From: Bacillus haynesii
Lineage (GTDB): Bacteria > Bacillota > Bacilli > Bacillales > Bacillaceae
DNA: 64,000 nucleotides
NCBI RefSeq assembly: GCF_001969855.1
Contig: NZ_MRBL01000017.1
Coordinates: 124,001-188,000, forward strand
Direction: 5' to 3'
The position numbers and the translations under genes were made by a program. The notes beneath the pieces were generated by a model. It was not told the DNA's origin and did no database searches. It saw only the letters and a list, made by a program, of their open reading frames with translations. Positions 51,215-60,692 of the stretch are shown here, piece after piece. How positions within the stretch are numbered: the first letter of the stretch is position 1; each line of letters opens with the position of its first letter.

Positions 51215-53002
51215 GTGTTGATCAACAAAAGCAAAAAGTTTTTCGTTTTTTCTTTCATTTTTGTTATGTTGCTGAGCCTGTCATTTGTGAATGGGGAAGT
51301 TGCAAAAGCCGATTCCGGAAAAAACTATAAAATCATCGGCTACTATCCATCATGGGGTGCTTATGGAAGGGATTTTCAAGTTTGGGATATGGATGTTTCG
51401 AAAGTCAGCCACATTAATTATGCTTTTGCTGATATTTGCTGGGAGGGGAGGCATGGGAACCCCGATCCGACAGGCCCCAATCCTCAAACTTGGTCATGTC
51501 AGGATGAAAACGGAGTGATCGACGCGCCAAATGGAACAATCGTGATGGGCGATCCCTGGATTGACGCACAAAAGTCAAATCCAGGGGATGTCTGGGATGA
51601 ACCGATTCGCGGCAACTTTAAACAATTGTTGAAGCTGAAAAAGAGCCATCCTCATTTGAAAACGTTCATATCGGTCGGCGGGTGGACTTGGTCTAACCGC
51701 TTTTCAGATGTCGCGGCAGATCCTGTGGCAAGGGGGAATTTCGCCGCTTCGGCCGTTGAGTTTTTAAGGAAATACGGGTTTGACGGGGTCGATCTTGACT
51801 GGGAATATCCGGTCAGCGGAGGATTGCCGGGGAACAGCACACGTCCGGAAGATAAAAGAAATTACACGCTGCTCTTGCAAGAGGTACGCAAAAAACTTGA
51901 CGCTGCAGAAGCAAAAGACGGCAAGGAATACTTGCTGACGATCGCATCCGGCGCAAGTCCCGATTATGTAAGCAACACTGAGCTCGATAAAATTGCTCAA
52001 ACCGTGGATTGGATTAACATTATGACCTATGACTTCAATGGGGGATGGCAAAGCATAAGTGCCCATAATGCACCGCTGTTCTATGATCCAAAAGCGAAAG
52101 AAGCAGGCGTTCCAAACGCTGAGACCTACAACATTGAAAACACTGTGAAACGCTATAAGGAAGCCGATGTCAAGGCGGACAAATTAGTGCTTGGAACACC
52201 GTTCTACGGAAGGGGCTGGAGCGGTTGTGAATCCGGCGGCCACGGAGAATATCAGAAGTGCGGACCGGCTAAAGAAGGGACATGGGAAAATGGAGTATTC
52301 GATTTTTCAGATCTTGAAAAGAACTATGTGAATCAAAACGGCTATAAAAGGTATTGGAACGATCAAGCGAAAGTACCGTTTTTGTATAATGCGGAAAATG
52401 GCAATTTCATTACGTATGATGATGAACAATCATTCGGCCACAAAACGGATTTTATTAAAGCAAACGGATTAAGCGGAGCGATGTTCTGGGATTTCAGCGG
52501 CGATTCCAATCGGACGCTTCTCAATAAATTGGCAGCCGATTTAGATTTTGCACCGGACGGAGGCAATCCTGAGCCGCCTTCATCGGCACCTGCGAATGTG
52601 CGTGTAACCGGAAAAACTGCTACAAGTGTCAGCCTGGCGTGGGATGCGCCAAGCAGCGGAGCAAACATTGCGGAATATGTCGTGTCATTTGAAAACCGGT
52701 CGATATCTGTAAAAGAAACATCAGCGGAAATAGGCGGTTTGAAGCCGGGTACGGCCTACTCATTTACTGTTTCAGCAAAGGATGCGGATGGAGAGCTCCA
52801 TACCGGACCAACGGTAAAGGTCACGACAAATTCTGATCAAGCCTGTTCATATGACGAATGGAAAGAGACGAGCGCATACACAGGCGGAGAGCGGGTTGCA
52901 TTTAACGGAAAAGTGTATGAAGCGAAATGGTGGACGAAAGGCGACCGGCCGGATCAATCCGGTGAATGGGGCGTATGGCGGCTGATCGGAGGCTGCGAAT
53001 AA
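51215..53002 (+). CDS. chiA: Chitinase ChiA (GH18)
   Basis: 595-residue secreted endochitinase. I choose the GTG at 51215, nine bases after AAAGGAG; published forms of this protein may begin at the ATG at 51206, which abuts the Shine-Dalgarno. Signal peptide to about residue 33 (VAKA), GH18 barrel with the DxxDxDxE motif FDGVDLDWEYP (catalytic Glu197), WINIMTYDFNGGW and GAMFWDFSGD; a fibronectin III domain (about 455-540, PSSAPANVRVTGKTATSVSL cited in 20 residues); C-terminal CBM5/12 chitin-binding domain (CSYDEWKETSAYTGGERV, WGVWRLIGGCE). Followed by chiB after a hairpin. Confidence 0.95.
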   Translation: MLINKSKKFFVFSFIFVMLLSLSFVNGEVAKADSGKNYKIIGYYPSWGAYGRDFQVWDMDVSKVSHINYAFADICWEGRHGNPDPTGPNPQTWSCQDENGVIDAPNGTIVMGDPWIDAQKSNPGDVWDEPIRGNFKQLLKLKKSHPHLKTFISVGGWTWSNRFSDVAADPVARGNFAASAVEFLRKYGFDGVDLDWEYPVSGGLPGNSTRPEDKRNYTLLLQEVRKKLDAAEAKDGKEYLLTIASGASPDYVSNTELDKIAQTVDWINIMTYDFNGGWQSISAHNAPLFYDPKAKEAGVPNAETYNIENTVKRYKEADVKADKLVLGTPFYGRGWSGCESGGHGEYQKCGPAKEGTWENGVFDFSDLEKNYVNQNGYKRYWNDQAKVPFLYNAENGNFITYDDEQSFGHKTDFIKANGLSGAMFWDFSGDSNRTLLNKLAADLDFAPDGGNPEPPSSAPANVRVTGKTATSVSLAWDAPSSGANIAEYVVSFENRSISVKETSAEIGGLKPGTAYSFTVSAKDADGELHTGPTVKVTTNSDQACSYDEWKETSAYTGGERVAFNGKVYEAKWWTKGDRPDQSGEWGVWRLIGGCE

Positions 53003-53028
53003 GAGAAAGCCAAATGGATAGAAAACGG

Positions 53029-53069
53029 TAAAGAGAGATTTGGGAAACAGCTTCTCACGTCTCTCTTTA
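53029..53069 (+). terminator. Intercistronic hairpin between chiA and chiB
   Basis: TAAAGAGAGA (53029-53038) is perfectly complementary to TCTCTCTTTA (53060-53069), with a 21-base loop and no strong T-run. It may partly terminate, or protect and balance, the chiA-chiB transcript. The chiB Shine-Dalgarno follows directly. Confidence 0.6.
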
Positions 53070-53092
53070 TGGACAAAGGAGTCTGAGTAAAC

Positions 53093-55174
53093 ATGAAGAA
53101 AGCCGCTTCATCTTTTTTATCCTGTATGCTGATCCTCGCGCTTTTTATCCCGAACCGGCACATTTCCGCAGAGACTTCAAGCGAAAAACCGGACTGCCGT
53201 CCGGAAGGGCTTTGGGACTCAGGTGTTGAACATGTGCCGTATTGCGATGTATACGACAAGGACGGCCGTGAAAAGCTGGCCAATCAGTTAGACCGGAGAA
53301 TCATCGGTTACTTTACGAGCTGGCGTACAGGAAAAGGCAATCAAGATCGTTATTTAGTAAACGATATCCCCTGGGAGTACTTGAGCCACATTAATTATGC
53401 GTTTGCCCACATCGGTGAAGATCATCGGATTTCAGTCGGAGATGAGACAGATGAGAACAACCCGTCCATCGGGATGACCTGGCCGGAGTATCCCGATGTA
53501 AAAATGGATCAAACCTTGCCGTATAAGGGGCATTTTAACGTTATTCATCAATATAAAGAGAAATACCCCGATGTGAAGGTTTTGGCTGCTGTCGGCGGTT
53601 GGGCCGAAACCGGCGGTTATGTCGACAAGGATGGGAAGCGAATTCCAAGCGGCGGCTTTTACTCGATGACAACGAATGGAGACGGATCTGTAAACCACAA
53701 GGGTATTCACACCTTTGCGGAATCGGTCGTTGCGTTTCTCAGAAAATATGAGATCGATGGAATCGATATTGACTATGAATACCCTACATCGATGCAGGAT
53801 GCAGGGAATCCGGCAGATTGGAACATCGCCAATCCGCGGCGCAAGGGGTTAAATAAAAGCTTTGAGGCATTGATGAAAATATTAAGAGAAAAGCTTGATC
53901 AAGCGTCTGCTGAAGATGGAAAGTACTACATGCTGACCATTGCAGCGCCATCCTCGGCATATTTGCTGCGGGGAATGGAGACATTTAAGCCGCTTCGATA
54001 TGTCGATTATGTCAATATCATGTCCTACGATCTTCATGGAGCCTGGAATGAGTTTGTCGGACCGAACGCTTCTTTATTCGATAACGGCGAAGATGCCGAA
54101 CTCAAGCAGTCCAACATTTATACTACGCCCGAATACGAAGGGATCGGATATTTAAATACCGACTGGGCTTACCATTATTTTAGAGGGGCAGTAGAATCGG
54201 GACGAATCAATATCGGTGTGCCTTATTATACGAGAGGCTGGAAAAATGTGACCGGCGGAGCAAATGGGCTGTGGGGAAGAGCAAAAAGCGCAGATTGTCC
54301 TCAGGGACTCAGGCAATGCGGTGACGGAGCAACCGGAATCGATAATATTTGGCACGATAAAGATGAGCAGGGGAATGAAATTGGAGCAGGGGCAAACCCG
54401 ATGTGGCATGCCAAAAACCTTGAAAAGGGTATTGCCGGTTCTTATCTGGAAAGGTATGGATTGAGCAAGGCTGATTTGACAGGCGCTTATAAAAGGCATT
54501 ATGACGCAGGGCTGGCAGCGCCATGGCTTTGGAATCCAGAAAAGAAAGTGTTTCTATCGACAGAGGATGAGGAATCGATCAAAACGAAGGCGGATTATGT
54601 CGTTGATAAAGGAATCGGGGGTGTCATGTTTTGGGATTTGAGCGGTGATTATGACTGGTATCCCGAACGAAACGGCAGTAAAGGAGAATACGGTATCGGC
54701 AATACCTTAACGAGAACGATGTATCACAAATTCGCGGATACAACACCATACGATAATCGGCTCAGCACATCACCTTTGCCTGATGAATCACTAGATGTAG
54801 AAGTAGAGTTGACGAACTTTCCGTTAGGAGATCAAAATTACCCGATCCACCCGGTGATGAAGCTGATCAATAACAGCGATGTCACGATTACGGGAGGTTC
54901 TGTTATCGAATTTGATGTGCCAACATCCACTTCCCCTCGGTTTAGAAGCTGGAGCGGCGATCAGGTTGAAGTGATTTCTAAAGGGCATACGGGACCGAAC
55001 ATCGGCGGACTGACAGGAGATTTCCACCGCATCGGAGTGACTCTATCAAGCTGGAAAACCATTAAACCGGGTGAGGCAGCGGAGTTTCAGCTTGTCTATT
55101 ATTTGCCGATCAGCGGTCCTTCAAATTTCACGATTTCAATAGATGGCAAAAAGTACAGGCTTAAAGGAAATTAA
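53093..55174 (+). CDS. chiB: Chitinase ChiB (GH18) with C-terminal domain
   Basis: 693 residues, ATG at 53093 after AAAGGAG. Signal peptide to about residue 26 (HISA). GH18 domain (about 55-560) with DGIDIDYEYP carrying catalytic Glu229, and GGVMFWDLSGDYD. It contains long insertions compared with ChiA, including paired cysteines in CPQGLRQCGDG, typical of ChiD/ChiC-like actinobacterial or Gram-negative enzymes. The C-terminal 120 residues (LDVEVELTNFPLGDQNYPIH onward) form a chitinase-C type beta-sandwich. Probably exo-acting or complementary to ChiA; specificity is not readable. Confidence 0.9.
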   Translation: MKKAASSFLSCMLILALFIPNRHISAETSSEKPDCRPEGLWDSGVEHVPYCDVYDKDGREKLANQLDRRIIGYFTSWRTGKGNQDRYLVNDIPWEYLSHINYAFAHIGEDHRISVGDETDENNPSIGMTWPEYPDVKMDQTLPYKGHFNVIHQYKEKYPDVKVLAAVGGWAETGGYVDKDGKRIPSGGFYSMTTNGDGSVNHKGIHTFAESVVAFLRKYEIDGIDIDYEYPTSMQDAGNPADWNIANPRRKGLNKSFEALMKILREKLDQASAEDGKYYMLTIAAPSSAYLLRGMETFKPLRYVDYVNIMSYDLHGAWNEFVGPNASLFDNGEDAELKQSNIYTTPEYEGIGYLNTDWAYHYFRGAVESGRINIGVPYYTRGWKNVTGGANGLWGRAKSADCPQGLRQCGDGATGIDNIWHDKDEQGNEIGAGANPMWHAKNLEKGIAGSYLERYGLSKADLTGAYKRHYDAGLAAPWLWNPEKKVFLSTEDEESIKTKADYVVDKGIGGVMFWDLSGDYDWYPERNGSKGEYGIGNTLTRTMYHKFADTTPYDNRLSTSPLPDESLDVEVELTNFPLGDQNYPIHPVMKLINNSDVTITGGSVIEFDVPTSTSPRFRSWSGDQVEVISKGHTGPNIGGLTGDFHRIGVTLSSWKTIKPGEAAEFQLVYYLPISGPSNFTISIDGKKYRLKGN

Positions 55175-55193
55175 GTATACAGCCGTTAGATGT

Positions 55194-55224
55194 GACAGCC
55201 CGTTCCAAAAGGAAGCGGGCTGTC
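55194..55224. terminator. Terminator between chiB and the glutamyl endopeptidase gene
   Basis: GACAGCCCG-TTCC (55194-55206) pairs with GGAA-CGGGCTGTC (55211-55224), one bulged G, loop AAAA. Suitable for both convergent genes. Confidence 0.85.
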
Positions 55225-55232
55225 TTCATGTG

Positions 55233-56183
55233 TTATTGGGCGCTGTTTTTCCAGTTGGTCAAATTGTCGAATACCTCTTTTGTAATCCGGGTGCCTCTGT
55301 TGTAAGAAGAGCCGCCGTATACTCCATTTGTGTGTACGGCAAGCGAGCACGGACCGCTGCAGTTCGTTCTGGAGCTGCTTTGTTCGAATACCGGTGAACC
55401 GCTTTGTCCTCCGTACGTGTCCATTGCATACTGCAATTTATACGTATCGGAGATGGCAATCGGTCCTGAATGCTGCCATTGTGTGCCTGTTGTTTTATCG
55501 CCTGGGTAGCCGCTGATGGTAACAGTTGTCCCAACAAGTGATGATGTAGTGTACGAGTATCCGAAGTATCCAACGGTATTGCCGATCGGTTCGCTTAGTT
55601 CGATTGCGCCGTAATCGTAATTGGTGTTTCCGCTTCTCCATCCTGATGGAATAAAGTAGCGCGTCGATTTAACTGAGCCGTAAGGGTAGCTTGTCCCGTT
55701 CCGTCCCGGCGAAACAGTGGCTGTACCGGCAAATGAACCGCTTGATGTGTCATAGATGCAGTGCCCGGCTGTTGCGACGGTTTTCGGACCGATCATCCAC
55801 CCGGTGCACGAACCGATGCTGCTTGAAATATGAACGATCGCTCTGTACGGATATGCGGTTGTGTTGGTGACCCTTGTCCGATTATCAGAACCAATCACCG
55901 ATTTAATGCTGTAAGGAGCTTTGGCGGGTGACTTTTTTTCCGTTTTTTCCTTTGTTTCATTCACTTTTCCGGTTCCTGTAAATGCTTTTGAATACGAGCC
56001 GTATTGATCGCTCTTAATATTTGGGTCATAGGTAACCAATGTATCCACTTTGTATGAAGGATCGCTTGAAACAGGAGTATGAGGCGATGGTGCGGCTTGG
56101 GCCGGGTGGATACCAAAAGAATAAATAGAAATACCAATGAGACCTGTGATCAAACCTCGTTTAACACTTCTTTTACTAACCAA
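55233..56183 (-). CDS. blaSE: Secreted glutamyl endopeptidase
   Basis: 316-residue precursor of the Glu/Asp-specific serine protease of B. licheniformis. Signal peptide (about 1-30, ending AQA), a propeptide to about residue 94, and the mature enzyme starting SVIGSDNRTRVT. Catalytic triad His in ATAGHCIYD, Asp in NTNYDYGAIEL, Ser in YGGQSGSPVF. Length and sequence match what I recall of the known enzyme (Blase). GTG/ATG-type start: ATG at 56183 after AAGTGAT, with a weak ribosome binding site. It stands beside the chitinases, forming a stretch of exported hydrolase genes. Confidence 0.93.
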   Translation of the reverse strand: MVSKRSVKRGLITGLIGISIYSFGIHPAQAAPSPHTPVSSDPSYKVDTLVTYDPNIKSDQYGSYSKAFTGTGKVNETKEKTEKKSPAKAPYSIKSVIGSDNRTRVTNTTAYPYRAIVHISSSIGSCTGWMIGPKTVATAGHCIYDTSSGSFAGTATVSPGRNGTSYPYGSVKSTRYFIPSGWRSGNTNYDYGAIELSEPIGNTVGYFGYSYTTSSLVGTTVTISGYPGDKTTGTQWQHSGPIAISDTYKLQYAMDTYGGQSGSPVFEQSSSRTNCSGPCSLAVHTNGVYGGSSYNRGTRITKEVFDNLTNWKNSAQ

Positions 56184-56353
56184 ATCGTATCACTTCCTTA
56201 TTTTGTTGTAAGTTCAAGTTAGATATTAACAAAATAATTCTGAATTTTCCATATAATTAAAAAGATCATACTAAAGGCGCGTATTAACATTTTGTTTGAT
56301 CATATTGATACCGGGTAATGTACATGAAGAAAAGAAATTGAGGGGTGTTTAGG

Positions 56354-57127
56354 TTGTATAGTGATTTAAAAGGAAAAACAGCAATTGTGACCGGCTCTTC
56401 AAAAGGGATAGGCAAGGCGGTTGCAGAACGGTTTGGAAAAGAAAAGATGAATGTGGTTGTCAATTATCACAACGATCTCGAAGGCGCACGGGAAGCTGTC
56501 GACAATATTCAAGCAGCGGGCGGAAACGCCCTTGCGGTAGAAGCTGACGTGTCTTCTGAAGAGGACGTGAAAAAGCTGATTCATTCAGCAGTGGAACACT
56601 TCGGTTCACTTGATGTCATGGTCAATAATTCAGGATTTAACGGCGCAGGCGCCTTCCCGCACGAACTTGAGCTTGATGAATGGCAGAAAGTGATCGACGT
56701 TAATTTAACCGGTGCGTTTCTCGGCGCACGAGAAGCCTTAAGATATATGGCGGACCGCCGCATGAAAGGAAGCATACTCAATATATCAAGCGTTCATCAG
56801 CAAATCCCGAGGCCAAGAAATGTTCATTACTCCGCTTCAAAAGGCGGAATGAAGCTGTTAACAGAAACGCTTGCTCTTGACTACGCGGACAAAGGAATTC
56901 GCATCAATGCGATCGCGCCGGGAACGATTGCGACCGAAAGCAATGAAGACTTGGAGGGAAGCCGCAAGTCGGCACAGCTGAAAAAGATACCGATGAACGA
57001 ATTTGGTGAGACTGAACAAGTGGCATCCGCAGCGGCATGGCTTGTGTCGAAAGAAGCCGCCTATGTAACGGGCGCGACTTTGTTTGTTGACGGCGGCATG
57101 ACGCTGTATCCATCACAGCTGGAATAG
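56354..57127 (+). CDS. ycdF: Glucose 1-dehydrogenase-like SDR
   Basis: 257 residues from the TTG at 56354 (GAGGGGTG upstream), giving MYSDLKGKTAIVTG, which matches the MYPDLKGK start of Bacillus glucose dehydrogenases; a GTG at 56345 is less likely. Cofactor motif TGSSKGIG, NNSG, active-site Ser in NISSVHQ and YSASK. The residues match glucose/sugar 1-dehydrogenases, which oxidise D-glucose to gluconolactone with NAD(P). The symbol follows the B. subtilis ycdF neighbourhood; distinguishing it from gdh needs alignment. Confidence 0.83.
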   Translation: MYSDLKGKTAIVTGSSKGIGKAVAERFGKEKMNVVVNYHNDLEGAREAVDNIQAAGGNALAVEADVSSEEDVKKLIHSAVEHFGSLDVMVNNSGFNGAGAFPHELELDEWQKVIDVNLTGAFLGAREALRYMADRRMKGSILNISSVHQQIPRPRNVHYSASKGGMKLLTETLALDYADKGIRINAIAPGTIATESNEDLEGSRKSAQLKKIPMNEFGETEQVASAAAWLVSKEAAYVTGATLFVDGGMTLYPSQLE

Positions 57128-57320
57128 CAAAACCCGTTTTTTCAGCTCCCGTTCTGCCTTTTTTCGAATGGCGGAATGGGGGCTTTTTCATCGTGTTACC
57201 TTTTATATCCTGTTTTTGTATATAATAGTTAAAAAGACGAGTTTAATAGCTTTAAGATATACCGCTGTATCGTACATGCCTCAGGATGCTATCACAACTT
57301 TCAATAAAAGGAGATTAATT

Positions 57321-58151
57321 ATGCAAAACAATATCGTTCACATTGCTTTCGGCGAATCTGCCGGCGGCAGTATAAACATGATGCTCAAACAGTTGGGAGG
57401 AACCCAGGAAAAGAGTCTGATCGTCCTTCCTGAATTATTTTCCATCGGGCCGCTTCAAAAGCTGGAAGTCAAAGAAGGCAGGGACAATCGTTATCAATGG
57501 CTGAAAACGCATCTGAATGACCGATTTCACGAGTTTGGAGAGAGATACAGCCGTTTTGAAGAGGCGGTTTCTGCATTATCCGGCATTCCGGAGCAAGCCT
57601 CTGTCTTTATATGGCCGGGCGATCATGCACACGAACAAACGGGTCTGAGGTTTGTACACCATATCCTCCGGCAAATGAACTTGGCTGTTTTCCATCTGAA
57701 TACGTCGAAGCACTTTCCTCATACCTGGAGCTCGGGCGAATTGAATGATGAAGAAATGAGATTCATTTATGAAGAGCGTGATCAGGTGCCTTTGACAGAC
57801 GCTGAAAGGCGGAGCCTTGCAGAGGAATGGACAGCGCTGTCTCAGCAGACAAGCGTGTTGCGACTATGGGAAGACGGTAGAATCAAAAACGTGAAGGAGG
57901 ATTTTTATGATTCGTTCATAATCGGCAAGCTGGCAAAGCTTCAAAAAAACCGTGCAGCCAGCACCTTTATCAACTGTCCCCGCTTGATCGGCGAGGTCAT
58001 TGGCCATCTGGAGGAGAACATCGGAGATGAATATATCAAGTACCGTATTTTAGAGCTGATCCGCAAAGGTATTTTTGAGATGGAAGGCGTACCAAAAGGA
58101 ATGAGATACTTTAGTGTCAGGTTAAAATCGCCATGTAAGTTCACCAGTTAA
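57321..58151 (+). CDS. DUF1835-domain protein
   Basis: 276 residues from the ATG at 57321 (AAAAGGAG upstream). It opens NIVHIAFGESAGGSINMML, the usual start of DUF1835, and the C-terminal part (about 205-265, FIIGKLAKL and CPRLIGEVIGHLEENIGDEY) fits DUF3658. Soluble, no signal. The family is common in Bacillus, often in duplicate, and has no known function. Transcribed alone. Confidence 0.85.
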   Translation: MQNNIVHIAFGESAGGSINMMLKQLGGTQEKSLIVLPELFSIGPLQKLEVKEGRDNRYQWLKTHLNDRFHEFGERYSRFEEAVSALSGIPEQASVFIWPGDHAHEQTGLRFVHHILRQMNLAVFHLNTSKHFPHTWSSGELNDEEMRFIYEERDQVPLTDAERRSLAEEWTALSQQTSVLRLWEDGRIKNVKEDFYDSFIIGKLAKLQKNRAASTFINCPRLIGEVIGHLEENIGDEYIKYRILELIRKGIFEMEGVPKGMRYFSVRLKSPCKFTS

Positions 58152-58237
58152 ATCCAATTATCTCAATTTTCATGAAACGATTAATGGTATATTTCGTATA
58201 CATAAGGAGAAGAAAATGAAAGAGAGGTAGACAGGAT

Positions 58238-59635
58238 TTGGTTCGTGAACAGTTAAAACAAAAAGCGCAATCCATCAGTAGGGTTCCCTCACATTATCAG
58301 CTCATGATCGAAGATTACGGAGAAAAGTACGAAAAAGAGAGCCGGGCTTTTTTCGCCTGGCAGGACATGGAAGAGCCGGAGCGGGACATATCGGTGGAGT
58401 TAGACCATCAAGGCCGCTTAATCAGTTTGATAAAAGAGTATGAACCGGTGGTCGAGGAGTCTCTTCCTGAGGAAAGGCTGCTGCAAATCGCCCTTCAGTT
58501 TACAGAACAGCATTACCCGAATGCGCCTCATGAATTTGTTTTCGATGAAAAGAAGGCAACAGAACAATTCGTCCGTTTTACGTATGTTCAGACTGTCCTT
58601 GATCTTCCGCTTCCGCAAACGGGCTTTTATGTCCGGGTCGCCAAGAACGGAGAGGTGATGGAGTTTCGCTATAACGGCGGGACGAGCTCTTTCTCCATTC
58701 CAAAGCAGATAGCTGATCAGCAATCGGTGACAGCCGATTATCTTAAACATATTCAATTCGAATTGGCGGTCGAAAAAATCCGCAGTGAACTTTATGAAGG
58801 GGGAGATGATCGCCCGCATCTTATTTACGAAGCAGACTTGCCGTTTTACAGCTATCCCGCCGATATCACGGAAAAACGCCATATGAAGCCTGCGGCTGAT
58901 GACGAGGATGAGGAGGAGACATTGCCGCTCCCTTTGCTGCCTGAGGCTGACCGTCAAGCTGATATCGACGACATGATAGGCTTTACCCCTTCGATGCGGA
59001 AAATCCGCGAAACCGATATGGGAGAGTCAATTGGAACGGTGTGGCGCCTGGGAAACGACCCTGAGCCGAGAGACCGGAGTATAGCCGGCTACTTTGAAAC
59101 ATGGAACCAAAATACGTTGAAAATCTTGAAAGACAAAAAGTCGGGGAAGCTCAAAGGGATCGCTTCTTTCATCAAATCGGAAGGACCCCTTGCCTTGAGC
59201 GGGGAAGACTGCTTGAAACGGGCGCTGCAATTTTTGTACAAGCTTTATCCCGACGCTGATCAGCTTTTTCGAATGCATCGGGCGGAAAATGACGGGGACA
59301 GATCAAACGCTTTTTTTCAATTTGATCTTCAATACAAAGGGGTGCCGTTAAGGCTTGGCTCTGCCAATATCAGTATCAGCCGGACAACCGGCAGGGTCGT
59401 CGGTTATCACGGTCCGGAAATCGATCCGGAAACACTGGCCGATCTGAGTCCTTCGCCATCCATTTCAGAGGAGGAAGCGAAAGCCGTTTTTGCAGCGGCA
59501 TTTGATGTAAAGCTGCAATGGGAAAGGGATTACAGTCGGGAAAAGGATGACTTCTACAGGCTTGTCTACCGGCCGGTATACCCGCACTTTATCGATGCCC
59601 ATGACGGAAAGGCGTTTACGAGCAAAAACATATAA
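58238..59635 (+). CDS. ycdB: YcdB/YcdC-repeat protein
   Basis: 465 residues, TTG start at 58238, preceded by AGAGAGG. Repeat pattern of the YcdB/YcdC domain: two PepSY-like halves (about 55-160 and 310-440), each with a conserved YFETWNQ or ENRLISL-type beta segment and GTSSFSIP / GRVVGYHGP. No signal peptide or membrane segment is visible, in contrast to many family members that are anchored. Neighbours and length agree with B. subtilis ycdB, so the symbol is tentative. Function unknown. Confidence 0.78.
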   Translation: MVREQLKQKAQSISRVPSHYQLMIEDYGEKYEKESRAFFAWQDMEEPERDISVELDHQGRLISLIKEYEPVVEESLPEERLLQIALQFTEQHYPNAPHEFVFDEKKATEQFVRFTYVQTVLDLPLPQTGFYVRVAKNGEVMEFRYNGGTSSFSIPKQIADQQSVTADYLKHIQFELAVEKIRSELYEGGDDRPHLIYEADLPFYSYPADITEKRHMKPAADDEDEEETLPLPLLPEADRQADIDDMIGFTPSMRKIRETDMGESIGTVWRLGNDPEPRDRSIAGYFETWNQNTLKILKDKKSGKLKGIASFIKSEGPLALSGEDCLKRALQFLYKLYPDADQLFRMHRAENDGDRSNAFFQFDLQYKGVPLRLGSANISISRTTGRVVGYHGPEIDPETLADLSPSPSISEEEAKAVFAAAFDVKLQWERDYSREKDDFYRLVYRPVYPHFIDAHDGKAFTSKNI

Positions 59636-59688
59636 TGAACGGCGGTCGGCTGAGGTGGGAAAGCCCCCGGCCGCCGCCTCTTGTAAAA

Positions 59689-60540
59689 TCAAATGTCGTC
59701 CTCGGTTCCAGTGGAGATCGGGTGGTCGGGGTAGCTGATCCAATCGCTCCAGCTGCCGGCATACAGCTTCACATTTTCAAATCCGGCTTCTTTTAAGCCG
59801 AGCACATTCGGGCAGGCTGATACGCCCGATCCGCAATAGACGACGATTTCACGGCCCGGGTCCAAAACAGCATAGTGCTGTCTGAGCTGTTCTTTGCTTT
59901 TCCATAATCCGCTTTCGGTCAGATTGTCTTTCCAAAAAAAGTTTTTTGCGCCGGGAATATGGCCGGCCCGGTGATCGAGAGGCTCGGTTTCCCCGGTGTA
60001 TCTGGAAGGGTCGCGCGCATCGATCAGGATGGAGTCTTTTCTGCCGATTCGCTTCAGCACTTCTCCGGCATCAAGCAGTTCGTTTTCTCTGAGCGCCGGC
60101 TTAAATTCGCGCTGGATAGGACGGGGAACCTCGGCGGTCAGCTCATAGCCCGCTTTGATCCAATTGGACAGCCCCCCATCCATAATATAGACGCTGTCAT
60201 GTCCTAGATAGTGGAGCTGCCACCAAAAGCGCGCTGCAAACATGCCGCCGCTGTCATCATAGACAACGACATCTGTTTGCCGGTCAATGCCGATTTTTCC
60301 AAGCTTTGCGGCCAGAAGGTCGGGGTCTTGAAGCGGGTGTCTGCCGCCGTGCTCTTCCACATTGCGCGACAGATCCTCTTTTAAATCAATGTAAACGGCT
60401 CCCGGTACATGGCCTTTCGTATACGCTTTCCGGCCTTCGTCCGGTTTTGTCAAATGAAACCTTACATCGACAATAACCGTTTGATCCGGTTTTTCCATTA
60501 ATCGTTTGTATACCCATTCAGGACTCTTCACTGCTGACAT
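59689..60540 (-). CDS. Sulfurtransferase (thiosulfate / 3-mercaptopyruvate type)
   Basis: 283 residues from the ATG at 60540 (ACGGAGGG upstream). Two rhodanese domains: an inactive N-terminal one (about 5-130, GHVPGAVYIDL) and a C-terminal one with the catalytic cysteine loop VVYCGSGVSAC. The loop CGSGVS is that of mercaptopyruvate sulfurtransferases, so transfer of sulphur from mercaptopyruvate or thiosulfate to a thiol or cyanide is expected. It is cytoplasmic, transcribed alone, and convergent to ycdB with a GC-rich hairpin (59640-59678) between them. Confidence 0.87.
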   Translation of the reverse strand: MSAVKSPEWVYKRLMEKPDQTVIVDVRFHLTKPDEGRKAYTKGHVPGAVYIDLKEDLSRNVEEHGGRHPLQDPDLLAAKLGKIGIDRQTDVVVYDDSGGMFAARFWWQLHYLGHDSVYIMDGGLSNWIKAGYELTAEVPRPIQREFKPALRENELLDAGEVLKRIGRKDSILIDARDPSRYTGETEPLDHRAGHIPGAKNFFWKDNLTESGLWKSKEQLRQHYAVLDPGREIVVYCGSGVSACPNVLGLKEAGFENVKLYAGSWSDWISYPDHPISTGTEDDI

Positions 60541-60692
60541 TTCTCGATCCCTCCGTTCCCAGTTTTTTCTCAATTCTGATAATAGAAGAATAGCTTTCTT
60601 TTATGGGGAATGTCAAAGATAAATCCCGAAATCGTCATCACCTAAATGAAACAGAATATGATAAAGGTGACGACATCATGGGGGTGACTAAA

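Noticed and set aside
59640..59678. GC-rich hairpin between ycdB and the rhodanese gene as a strong terminator
   Set aside because: The stem is good but neither strand has a proper T-run, so I mention it only as a hairpin.
60603..60692. N-terminally extended CwlJ
   Set aside because: The extra 30 residues are not part of the CwlJ family as I know it and lack a start signal; MAVVQASSKD matches the known N-terminus.
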